A stretch of 64,000 nt of DNA, taken from the NCBI GenBank assembly GCA_028622995.1, contig JAJQJQ010000017.1, forward strand, positions 3,720,001 through 3,784,000. Direction: 5' to 3'. Shown here in pieces: positions 50,301-55,782 of the stretch. Each line of letters opens with the position of its first letter. Within the stretch, counting starts at the first letter, position 1. The translations under genes were made by a program, and so were the position numbers. A model generated the notes under the pieces. It was not told where the DNA came from. It searched no databases and was given only the letters and a program-made list of their open reading frames with translations. This stretch comes from Panagrolaimus kolymaensis (lineage: Eukaryota > Nematoda > Chromadorea > Rhabditida > Panagrolaimidae).

Positions 50301-51121
50301 ATGATTCATGAAGAATTGCGAAAAGAAACCGAACGTTGTACTTGCGCTCACCGTTTCCCTATCACATGCATTTCAACCACCGATAATAAAGTTCAATATG
50401 GTTTGTCATTATTAATTTCAACTTAAAAAAACAAAATTTTACAAAAGAAATTTTAGGTTTCGGGTTTGGATCCACAATGAAACGAATGGTTCGAATTCTT
50501 CGAAGTACTGTAATGGTTAGAGTTGGAGGCGGTTGGGAAAAACTGGATGAATTTTTAGTTAAGCATGATCCATGTCGAGCCGCAGTAAGATATCATTCAA
50601 GGTTATTGAAATAAAAAAGAAATGTATTTTAGGGCCGCCTCAATGTTCATAGCCATAATACCCCTGCAAATGCTCACGATCAAATGCATGAATTTACTGC
50701 TAAACCCCGTCAATCGGAATTAAGTGATGTCCTCCATTATGCTAAAGGAACGCCAGGGCCCATTTCAAAGGTTCGGGAAAAAACAGAACGAAGTATTCCT
50801 ATGTCCAAAAAACCATATTCTAAAGGAAGCTCGTCTCGTGATAGCCCATTAATAAGTTATTCATCTCGGCGATCATCAGATGTTAACTTTGGAGGTATAC
50901 TAAAAGTTTTAACTTAAAATTTGACTAAAACTTTTCTTTTAGATTCAAAAATTCCTAAACCTTCTCCTTCCATAAGTCGTTCAGGTTCACGACAAAATCT
51001 TTCTGGAACTCCAGCAACATCGAGACCAGTAAGTAGAATGTCGTCAGATGAATCAGATGAACGTCCACCATCTCGAATTCCATCCATTCGAGGCCATAAA
51101 GGCCAAACTCGTTTCTCATAA
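12412..51121 (+). CDS. vab-10: Spectraplakin, spectrin-rod/GAS2 (VAB-10B type) isoform
   Basis: This form shares the A-form exons up to 30419 or 32069, skips 32342-38365, and continues 39359-39690, 39748-40075, 40126-40641, 40694-42166, 42213-42331, 42380-43088, 43134-44509, 44558-45708, 45762-48193, 48247-50217, 50274-50400, 50457-50584, 50633-50894 and 50943-51121. All junctions keep phase, and the total is about 5,180-5,320 residues. It carries a long rod of spectrin repeats, an EF-hand pair, a GAS2 microtubule-binding domain and a basic Ser/Pro/Arg tail with SxIP motifs, as in Shot, MACF1 and dystonin-a/b. VAB-10B links actin to microtubules in C. elegans epidermis, distal tip cells and neurons. 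The shared donor at 32069 and both competing acceptors (32342 and 39359) are phase 0, so the A/B switch is frame-neutral. Confidence 0.9.
14088..17580 (+). other. Large first intron of vab-10, probably containing internal promoters
   Basis: This 3.5-kb stretch is dominated by T-rich runs. Short open frames occur but none has flanking splice sites in the right phase, and their translations are Phe/Leu/Ser low complexity. A CT/GATC microsatellite lies near 16320. The stretch just before 17581 probably includes the promoter for the second alternative first exon. I can support no gene here. Confidence 0.4.
16318..16348. repeat. CT dinucleotide run followed by GATC tetranucleotide run
   Basis: About seven CT units run directly into four GATC units. 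It is a simple-sequence repeat. CT/GA runs sometimes act as GAGA-type promoter elements, but nothing here shows that. Confidence 0.85.
17581..17746 (+). CDS. vab-10: vab-10 alternative first exon 2
   Basis: A single exon of 55 codons plus one base begins [18 protein letters not shown], has a Gly run, then an acidic Tyr-rich segment ending ENNLEKYK. It ends at a strong GTAAGT donor in phase 1, exactly fitting the CH1 acceptor at 19074. The acidic segment before DERDAIQKK resembles the N-termini of MACF1 and Shot isoforms that precede the first CH domain. The start is the only Met in the open part. Confidence 0.75.
18767..18986 (+). CDS. vab-10: vab-10 alternative first exon 3
   Basis: This exon begins [20 protein letters not shown] and ends [11 protein letters not shown] at a GGTAAAC donor in phase 1, matching the acceptor at 19074. 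It encodes 73 residues, His/Ser/Gly-rich, with no recognised domain. TATATTAG stands immediately before GAAAAAATGG, so the exon may receive a spliced leader or may be an internal exon joined to an upstream one. Confidence 0.7.
18987..19073 (+). other. Short intron joining first exon 3 to CH1
   Basis: An 87-bp intron (GTAAAC to TTTTTTAG). Its acceptor at 19074 is the common target for all three alternative 5' ends, since all donors are phase 1. Confidence 0.6.
19074..20919 (+). CDS. vab-10: vab-10 first calponin-homology (CH1) domain exons
   Basis: Exons 19074-19135, 19495-19584, 20617-20694 and 20827-20919 encode [57 protein letters not shown] and [17 protein letters not shown]. This is an unmistakable CH1 domain of the plakin/spectrin actin-binding module; the [11 protein letters not shown] and [11 protein letters not shown] motifs form actin-binding sites 1 and 2 in the family. 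The first CH exon is shared by all alternative starts. The intron at 19585-20616 (1 kb) shows nothing coding. Confidence 0.95.
20920..21126 (+). CDS. vab-10: Optional 69-residue extension after CH1
   Basis: The CH1 exon stays open past the conserved LNFQ end to a second donor (CAG then GTTAAC) at 21126. The extension begins [17 protein letters not shown] and then runs Ser/Thr/Gln-rich. Both donors (20919 and 21126) are phase 0, so either can join 25331. Direct CH1-to-CH2 joining gives FQ-VSEVL, as in MACF1 and Shot. Use of the second donor would insert a flexible segment inside the actin-binding module. Plectin is known to insert small alternative exons (2-alpha, 3-alpha) in its module with effects on actin binding. 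Confidence 0.55.
21775..23847 (+). CDS. Unrecognised long open frame in the CH1-CH2 intron; possible alternative first exon or cassette of vab-10
   Basis: An open frame of 691 codons runs from Met 21775 (in-frame stop just upstream at 21757) to a donor at 23847 (AAAAAG then GTTTGT), phase 0, which fits the CH2 acceptor at 25331. Reading through the donor meets a stop at 23905. The first 430 residues match nothing I know. Hydrophobic stretches lie near residues 432-452 ([16 protein letters not shown]) and 493-513 ([17 protein letters not shown]). The last 175 residues are His/Gln-rich, then Gly/Ser/Arg-rich ([18 protein letters not shown]), and look the most gene-like. The only in-phase internal acceptor near that part, at 23322, is weak. 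Caution: T-rich DNA encodes Phe and Leu, so the hydrophobic stretches could be compositional. Confidence 0.4.
23848..25330 (+). other. Intron before CH2
   Basis: 1.5 kb of T-rich sequence with short open frames on both strands but no exon that I can place. It ends in GTATTTAG before the CH2 exon. Confidence 0.5.
25331..25772 (+). CDS. vab-10: vab-10 second calponin-homology (CH2) domain exons
   Basis: Exons 25331-25516 and 25584-25772 read [60 protein letters not shown] and [16 protein letters not shown]. This is a canonical CH2 domain of the spectraplakin/plectin module, with the invariant DPEDVDV and DE(R/K)[16 protein letters not shown] segments. Both exons are phase 0 at each end. Confidence 0.95.
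26267..30419 (+). CDS. vab-10: vab-10 plakin domain (spectrin repeats with SH3)
   Basis: Ten in-phase exons from 26267-26614 to 30192-30419 encode a plakin domain of about 1,180 residues. Spectrin-repeat signatures include [20 protein letters not shown] and [19 protein letters not shown], the counterparts of ELIWLNEKEEEE and QWAWLLQLTLCLE in MACF1 and Shot. The embedded SH3 lies at about 28710-28890 ([18 protein letters not shown] to [14 protein letters not shown]). The domain closes with GGKFIREAK and the segment ending NWKRKQQ. In plakins this domain targets junctions. The largest exon, 28486-29756, contains the SH3 and two further repeats. Confidence 0.93.
30420..31742 (+). other. 1.3-kb vab-10 intron
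   Basis: AT-rich intron between the plakin domain and the charged-helix exon. No exon can be supported. It is large compared with the neighbouring 45-60 bp introns, which may reflect regulated splicing at this isoform junction. Confidence 0.5.
31743..32069 (+). CDS. vab-10: vab-10 Arg/Glu/Ala-rich charged-helix exon
   Basis: This 109-residue exon starts [20 protein letters not shown]. It contains a near-perfect internal repeat ([20 protein letters not shown] followed by [19 protein letters not shown]) and ends with repeats of DEDRRRRE. With no Gly or mid-exon Pro and alternating acidic and basic residues, it should form a rigid single alpha-helix. It lies between the plakin domain and the A/B split and is phase 0 at both ends, so it can be skipped without a frameshift. 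It may space the head from the repeats. Confidence 0.85.
32342..38365 (+). CDS. vab-10: Giant terminal exon of VAB-10A: plectin-repeat array
   Basis: A single uninterrupted 6,024-bp exon encodes 2,007 residues and a TAA stop. By eye it holds about fifty plectin-like repeats of the form L-x-EA-x-x-x-G-hydrophobic-hydrophobic-D followed by a turn and D-x-x-T/S-G-x-x-L (for example [20 protein letters not shown] and [20 protein letters not shown]). Several units are degenerate, and spacers near 34260-34440 and 35880-36000 are Ser/Pro/Gln-rich. Plectin repeats bind intermediate filaments in vertebrate plakins. The tail reads [14 protein letters not shown] then Thr/Ser-rich to STRD. Codon use is strongly biased toward A/T endings and unlike the flanking introns. 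Confidence 0.95.
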   Translation, partial: EPIIKIGTGMQQGFTEDDLGEFEGVQEMPEIAKLTEHEDEMETYQEETVTKIQFYEMEGILHKQTGEILTFVEAIRQGLLDLSSGGGEFFDIVSGARISLEKAAELGYINANVNEILNTRHGIRHPETGQELTLLEAIQIGLYDPDSRQLRDIHTNEILSLYDSRNICDTNTQTKLIKQGILKLPPISLQNAIQQNVLNTESGQVTGKFSGEVMSLQDALYNGYIELSNQKTPTVAVTLSDAIEYGFIDAYSGKFVDRSTGEELDLRTALSRKLLNESVHEIVNTDTKQRITLLEAIPKNIINVRQGNFTDIATRQSLTLRQAFDNNLICKPLTLTEAAERNLVDSYQRFTDKGTQNRWTLLEAIANNVIDPDVRHIVDPEEQDVISITEALERGLLDAQGKINLSKQQKTIDIYDALHEGLLTKRVRHTIFDVKGIKDTKTGLNLSFNEAVEAGALVVQAERLVDLQTNQGSLLSNASDHLIDPMLKEFLTSSIGIKDGSQDLTLIRAVSKGFIDPVKGVIMYHNREMNVGEAYNSGMITLHGAITLAGLFDVHTSLMTPIKKRDHKRRIRRPGQPQQQSLGHDQIKVTLADAMKQGLIDSRTQRFRQGNQEMSLHDALNQGLIDPSSEWIIPNRHSQVGPTIEEKTQETVTETGQQLAPKIYPDKQLEETVNTVKRVRRTETSAIGGPGGVSVYRAITGGKNSIEVPADGYHIREAERRGIVDLSSGIVSPPGTDKHLSIEEAFTLGVLNPRSLNIRDPKSNRQLNAQEAIEQKVMDRHGYVEYHGRRLTLQEAIDERIAHLDAEPPATLSDSNKKVIQFSSGSGPVMSFRPIGQAVIEEHEQSWSFDSSVGQLVDLSTGEKLTLDAALRNGRLSQDDLRVRDALTGREMTFEEAEKWGIIDTRSGYYLDKSTNERMSFTEAARQHRIYPTGGVPENAGEAVHTTMKIQTRSQVSKKEAINAGASHEEFNITKLVNSNRYDASSGRFHHPDSDKELTLKELIVKGYLNPYATTVVDRRQNRDMKLLDAIEAHIVDDINGTVKDTSTDRELDFRSAVSQGLVKEHTQDTLENSLVGGRLDPTSGEYVGSDGRIHKFHDAIKQNIVDENSITVRDPATGEQLGFHEAVNRNIVDPDRGVIRNQRTNETTSFSQGLTSGVLSASGNRPVPSGSSHSPRLVERKLQLTPYAQEPHRPQPSSSSHDSDVSSFVKNQVAVMERRGTGGDVERLVDLGAGNQVMVKVVRGNDGMEKGEYVDPSTGMKFTIQLHGDPYVTQTTTNVRSTSQVQSVDLEPHAQFVGIDKVKDLRTGRVVSLQDAQRMGLARVDRKGKQNTRSYSVFRSNIQLAVNSGVVDANGEKISLQDAISRRIVDIQNLKYNHPKMNEPLDLSRAANMGLIDVTLSETLPKGVSHPVNGAKISIKQAIDLGIINPHSGEVRNPFTNEKLTWIDLVKPVYKSLTMEGIYDPTKGYGVPITHALNDGLIDTRTEQYQNSITGDKLSLSDAASKGLIDQETFRVLTAPFLRDYRSGRQLNMIQAIEHKLFNARDRTVKLSDTRTVPISKAVDEGAITRDIGERLKKVEKLTFAEALGKGLIDVVRDTFTDPDTGNELTIGEAVNQGLIDTGNVEAPDSDENKNLSRILSSDEFDERSGRIRDRRTGMHLTFRAAVDQGVIDPDSLLHDIESSQTVTIREAINKNIVDSDGKYNDQTTHSKISLSEASRKGLIALISSPMQAAQSVTEAVKRREAEGYKFKIENFDDGSKRDSKPKFRDEQTIIRLTPQRVQPGLSARVRSSVTEDPRNSRRSMVDDAIQLADLQHEFIEKMERAGVNIDGKVLENPATMRNVSLREAVETGLFDVMGNEIVHPQSGRHYTLPKAAHMRLINPDVARSLLETLNLSTDELNQLVPPSTGGGAGASTSAPIVSSYHYSSSSSTSAPQPIIDSGSSGYNQNEEEGRKSWTKEIKWEGNPAELRLPGGESRVHTFTSPDGTSTTTRTTSYQNQYSTRD
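38366..39358 (+). other. 3' UTR of the A form / intron of the B form
   Basis: AATAAA signals at 38713-38718 and 38775-38780 lie 350-410 bp past the A stop and probably end the A transcripts. For B transcripts the whole stretch is intronic, ending in AATTTAG before 39359. No coding sequence is seen. Confidence 0.55.
39359..49930 (+). CDS. vab-10: VAB-10B spectrin-repeat rod exons
   Basis: Ten exons (listed in the B-form entry, the last running on to 50217) encode about 3,350 residues of almost pure alpha-helix, rich in Leu, Glu, Lys and Asn, with regular Trp-containing helix A starts such as [40 protein letters not shown] and [15 protein letters not shown]. The spacing of about 105-110 residues is that of spectrin repeats. 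The N-terminal part (39359-44500) is more diverged and Lys/Asn-rich than the part after 44558. This rod separates the actin-binding and microtubule-binding ends in Shot, MACF1 and dystonin. Confidence 0.9.
49931..51121 (+). CDS. vab-10: VAB-10B C-terminus: EF-hand pair, GAS2 domain, SxIP tail
   Basis: The EF-hand pair starts at [20 protein letters not shown]. Loop 1 (50044-50079) reads [12 protein letters not shown] and loop 2 (50152-50187) reads [12 protein letters not shown]; both depart from the calcium-binding consensus. The GAS2 domain spans 50274-50670 with [32 protein letters not shown] and [17 protein letters not shown], and binds microtubule lattices in the family. The tail is Ser/Pro/Arg-rich and contains SKIP (50945-50956) and SRIP (51071-51082), both fitting the SxIP motif bound by EB1. 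It ends GQTRFS then TAA. Confidence 0.92.
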
Positions 51122-51375
51122 GGTGCATCCCCACATCCTTTTAAAGCAAAAATTAATCACACAATGTATTTAAAAATTTGCTCATAATTTTCTTTTATAA
51201 TAATTTAATTTCTAAAAAGTATCGTTTTTTTGTTGCTCTCTCTATGTTTTTTTATTTTATGGTGCTATCATATCTTTTTCACCAGGTGGTTGGAACGAGG
51301 TTGTGTTTAATTTTATTTTATTTGCTCCCTTTGATATATCATACTATTTGTTATTATTATATTCTTGATATTTAA

Positions 51376-51412
51376 AATAAATCAATTTTAATAAAACATT
51401 CTTGAATTTATT
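51376..51412. terminator. Overlapping poly(A) signals of convergent vab-10 and sld-2
   Basis: Plus-strand AATAAA occurs at 51376-51381 and 51390-51395, about 260 bp past the vab-10B stop. Minus-strand AATAAA occurs at 51412-51407, 160 bp past the sld-2 stop. The two genes converge and their 3' ends must lie within tens of bases of each other or overlap. Confidence 0.6.
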
Positions 51413-51571
51413 TACAGAAATCAACGTATAACAAAATGGAAAACAATCATAAAAATAACGTGACTACGAGTTTGATATCCTACGCATACAGTAATTCAAA
51501 AACAAAACAAAGCTATGGTAAATAGTATATAGTAGCTAGGAAGATATGTGCAAAGTAACCATAACCAAACC

Positions 51572-52935
51572 TTATGTTCGCTTCTTATATTTGAGCCATT
51601 TCTTTTTGCTGAATTTTGACGGTTTGCCTTTAACAAAATTGCGTTTACGAAGATTACATCTAACAAAGTTTCCATTATCCTTCTTCCTTTTAGGCGCATT
51701 TTCACGATGAGGTTTAGCATTTTCAGGTTTTTCGTCAATAAATGTTTCCTCTTCTTCTTGTTCACCATCTCCTGATTTAGCATTCTTTTCAGGAGTTTTA
51801 ACATCCATTAAAAATTTAATATTTCGGCATATAATATTTTTTCCTAATGGTTTCATTGGTGATGGACTTTTTGGATAGAATAATAATGGCTTCTTTTGTG
51901 GAGTTTTCTTCGGTGAAGCATTTCTCTGAGTCCAATTCTTACACGGTGACAATAGTTTGATTGATTCGTCAGTGAGAAGCAGCGGTGTAGATGTTGTTGG
52001 AGTCTGAAAAATGAGCAAATAACGAAAGAATACATCAAATTATGAATCATTTTTTCAAATAAAAGGACTTACACATTCGGCCATTTTCACATTTTCTTTA
52101 TCATTCATTTTAATTGTTACAGTTTTGGTTGGTGAAATGATAACGTTGGATGCTGATTTCATGGAATCCAATAATCGTCGTTTTTTCACTGGAGACATAA
52201 ATGAAGAATCAACAGGTCGTTTAAGTGTTTTTGATTTGGTTGACAAATTTTGAACATATTTTGGTGATTCACCTAAAACAAATAATAAAATTACTCTGTC
52301 TAAAAAAAACTCAGCTATTTTTTTTATAGTTCAACGAAAGATTAGTGAGAAAATATTTTATGTGTATTAGATAAAAAAATAATGATTTTAACAAAATTGA
52401 AATGAGAAAGCAGCTGATCAATCATTGATGAATCACGTCAGACCAAAGATTGCAACCCCAATGAAAAAAATTCTTTCAATGCGGCGCTGCTTGAAGAAGA
52501 AAAAAACCATAAGCTTATTTTAACGATTGGCGTTGAAAAAAAAACTGTCTGAAACAAAAAAAAACTCGTGCTCCTTTTCTTGTAAACCAAACGTTTTAAT
52601 AAACAATTTTATTGGTTTCAATTGCAAAAAGCAAAACGGACAATTTCCTTTTATCCTTATTTTTACTCGTCTAAAACAAATGAAAAAAGAATGCTATGTC
52701 GCATTGTTTTCGATGTCATTTTAAAATCTTTGCTTCCTTCTTTTTTTTAATAAGTAAAAACCAAACATTTTAAAATCACGCTTTTAGAACTATTTTAACT
52801 TTTTACAAATAAAAAATATTGTTTTTAAAAATATAAATCTTCCTTACCTCTCAAAGCCTTAGGAGCCAAGGTGACTTCTTTCTTCGTTGGAGTACGTCCA
52901 TGAATTGCTTTATAAGCTTTTTTCCAATCTTCCAT
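51572..52935 (-). CDS. sld-2: SLD-2 (Sld2/RecQL4 N-terminal-like) DNA replication initiation factor
   Basis: Three exons, 52935-52848, 52272-52073 and 52003-51572, encode 239 residues. The N-terminus MEDWKKAYKAIHGRTPTKKE resembles the Sld2 homology region of RecQL4, which folds like a homeodomain. The C-terminus GNFVRCNLRKRNFVKGK matches the RecQL4 motif SGNFVRLNMKQKHYVRGR. Between them are about a dozen Ser/Thr-Pro sites, many with a following Lys (MSPVKK, ISPTK, ASPKKTPQKK, KSPSPMK, KTPEK), that is, CDK consensus sites. In C. elegans, CDK-phosphorylated SLD-2 binds MUS-101 (Dpb11/TopBP1) to start replication. As in yeast Sld2 and worm SLD-2 there is no helicase domain. Its 52273-52847 intron (575 bp) is large for so small a gene. 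Confidence 0.88.
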
Positions 52936-55593
52936 GACGAGTAAGTTAAGTCTAATAAGTTTAAACTTAAAAAATGATTTAAAATAACTTTGAGAAAAAA
53001 AATCAATCAATTGACCAAAAAATGTTTTTTTGAAAACCTTTGAAAGCGCGTTTTTTTACTTTTAAATAACAAAACGCCAAAGAATTGCACTTTTTTATTT
53101 CAAATTTTTTAAAAATTATTTCAGAAGTTGCAGCTGCTAAATATTTTTTAAAATAAATAATATATTAGTTTTAAGTTAGTTGGCATTTGCTGATTAAACT
53201 AATAATTCAATATGCGTAGTTTTTATTATTATTATTTAAAGGTGGCGTTAAAATGGGATAGCCTTCTTTAGAAGTCAAAAAGAAAAAAAAGAGCGTAGGT
53301 TCTTCGAAAAACTGCTTATTTTTCAATTTTTGCCGAAAGCTCAGGCGCGCAACATTAAAAAGGGGTTTTGACTTTCTCTTTCTTCTTCTCCCCTCTTTTT
53401 TTTCTTCTGTTGATGCCAGTTTTGCTTAAAGTCTATTTTACGGCATACTGAGTAGGCGGCTCCAGTAAAAAAAAAGAAAAAAGATGACGCCAAACGTGCT
53501 CATGAGTGAGCTCCTTTTTCTTGTTGTTTGTTGCCGGCGTCGACATCCATCGTTTTGTTGCAGAAGAAGCAGCGGTTTTTTGCGTGACATAAAAAAATTA
53601 CGCTTCTTTTTTTCTTTTATTTCTACCAAAAATAAATTTCAACAACTTTTTGTTTTTGTTATAAATTAATTCTGTTTCTTTATGATTTGAAACACGAAAA
53701 GCTTTTAACATTGCTTCTTCTTTTTTTGTTATTCAAAACCTCAGATCACTTTTTTTATTATTTGAAATATTAGACTCTTTTTGTGGCTTCTTTTGTCAAT
53801 TTCACACTCAATTTTTTTTAAAGCTATCGTCGGCTTTTTTTTTCTTTCATTTTCCTGAAACTCTCCAATTTAAACATGAGCTGATGATTGAAAAACAGTT
53901 TTTTTCAGCAATTTTGATGACGCCTTCCGTGGCCGCACCACGATAGCTCTCTTCCAAATAAAAAAAAAATAAAAATGCAAACAAAAAGTTTTTTCTGCTT
54001 TTATTTTTTGCATTGCAATAATTGACGACTATTTCACTTTTTTTTCTACCATTACGGAAGAGATAATCCACAGGGTTGCGAAAATCGAGATATCTTCAAT
54101 TCCTTTATACAATTAAAAATTGCTTCAATTATATAGCTATCTTTGATGCCTTAAAGCCATTTTTGTTTTTAAGCTTTGCGTCTTTTCAAGCATTAAAAAA
54201 TAAACAAAAAAGGGCGCACAAAAAAAGCAGCAGAGCATCGCTGAATTGACATTATTGTCTTTTTTTCTTTTTTTTTCTCCACCAAAGTTCATCACCATCC
54301 GTTTTTGCAACACTATCATTGACTTGACCCAAGCTTATCTTAAACATAGAAACGTTAAAAATGCTACGAGTTTTTTTTATTTGTTATCATTTGCTTCGCC
54401 GTTATGATGATCATCCCGTCCGTATTCATGCAAAAATGAAAGATGAAAGAAAGACCTTCCGGTTTAATTTCTCTCTCTAAATTTCTTTTTTTGTTTAGTT
54501 TTTATCAATGCCGTCATTGTTTTTATTATATTCTTCATGCCTTTTTCTTGTTTTTTTTCTTCCCCCATCACGGCATTGGAAATGGAAAAAAAGGAAGGAA
54601 CCCGCTTACTAGAAAGAGAGAAAAAAACAGCAAGCAGAAAGCAAGCGAGAAGCTTCATCGTTGTTGACTGACGTCGTTGGTGCTGCTGGTTTCTAAAAAA
54701 GAAATGCCAGTGGCGAGCTCCAAAAGAAAGTCGAATGATATTCTATGGTTTTGTCTCATTCTTTCTTTTTTTTCGCGTGAGTCCGTGTGTAAAAAAGGAC
54801 GACGACGACGCCATCATTGAAGAGCAGCAGCATGTAACACGCGCGAAAAGAAAAAGGCTCAAAAAAGGCTCGTGGTTGGTTCAACGTGGAAAATGAATGA
54901 ATGAATCGACTCGACCGGGCTTGTTTGGCTTAAGCATTCATTTGCCTCTTCTTCCTTCATCTTCTTTTTTTCGCTTATTTTTTTTTTACGCCATCATCAG
55001 ATGTTCTTCGGGTTTTTACCGAAAGAGCAGCATCCTTTGTCGACAAAAAAAATATTGTGGTCGATTATGATCCACGTTTTTGTTTTGCGCATAAATGGTT
55101 GCAATCTTTTTTTCTTTCTCTCCTTTTTCTCCGATTCACAAATCGCTCCGAGTCGCATAGAGGAATTAAAAAAAGGATGAAAAGAGTTTTTTTCATATAT
55201 ATTTTTTTGTTGTTGCGCGAGAAGTTGTCCCGTCGCTTTGCCCTTTTCGAATGATGACTGGCTGGCAGATGGTTGCGCATTCACATTGCACGTGGTATTG
55301 GTGTTCAACCTTTTTATGGTGGTTTGCTTTTGTCGGATAAATTGATTTTGCAGCATCAACAAAAAGAAAGAAGAAAGAATTGAAAAAGAGACACGCATTT
55401 TGTTGATTCACATTCCTTAAGTTTTCTTCTTGAACCCACACTATTTTTTATACATTTTTTGCTTTTTGTTTATTTCGTGTGATTTTTTTTCTTCGTTTTC
55501 CCATAACTTTTTATTCTTCCGCTAATATTTTTCTTTCAATAATTATTCCTTTTTTATTGATGTTGTTAAAAAAATTAAAATACATTAATTTTA
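52936..55593. other. Intergenic region between divergent sld-2 and larp-5
   Basis: 2.7 kb with many mononucleotide T and A runs and short purine runs. Short open frames exist on both strands, but none has a recognisable translation or paired splice sites. It probably holds both promoters. CGACGACGACG near 54800 and TGACGTC-like words near 54670 are slight departures from the background. Confidence 0.4.
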
Positions 55594-55594
55594 G

Positions 55595-55782
55595 CCCCAA
55601 ACTATAATAACGGCGTGCCGCAATTCCGAAAGATCTCTGCGGCTGCGCGCTCGTCAGGTTCACCCCCTTACGAGGAGCGCTGCCGTCTCTGAGCGTAGTA
55701 GTTACAGTGGCGTCATTTGATTATTATTATTACCTTCATTAATTTATTCTTATTTATTTAAACATACATATATTTCGCAAAA
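55595..55782 (+). other. GC-rich, hairpin-forming segment upstream of larp-5 (putative 5' UTR exon)
   Basis: A TTTTAG acceptor at 55591-55594 is followed by about 90 bp (55611-55697) that is strikingly GC-rich for this window. The arms CGGC..GCGCTC (from 55640) and GAGCGC.GCCG (to 55685) can pair into a stem-loop with an 18-22 nt loop. All three frames meet a stop before the larp-5 ATG, so it is not an upstream coding exon of larp-5. One frame is open from the acceptor for 33 codons, ending PPYEERCRL then TGA. Best reading: trans-spliced 5' UTR of larp-5; alternatives are a small structured RNA or the last exon of an unseen gene. Confidence 0.4.

Noticed and set aside
55651..55675. tRNA B-box-like GGTTCACCCCC in the GC-rich island
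   Set aside because: No A box at the right distance and no cloverleaf can be drawn around it on either strand.
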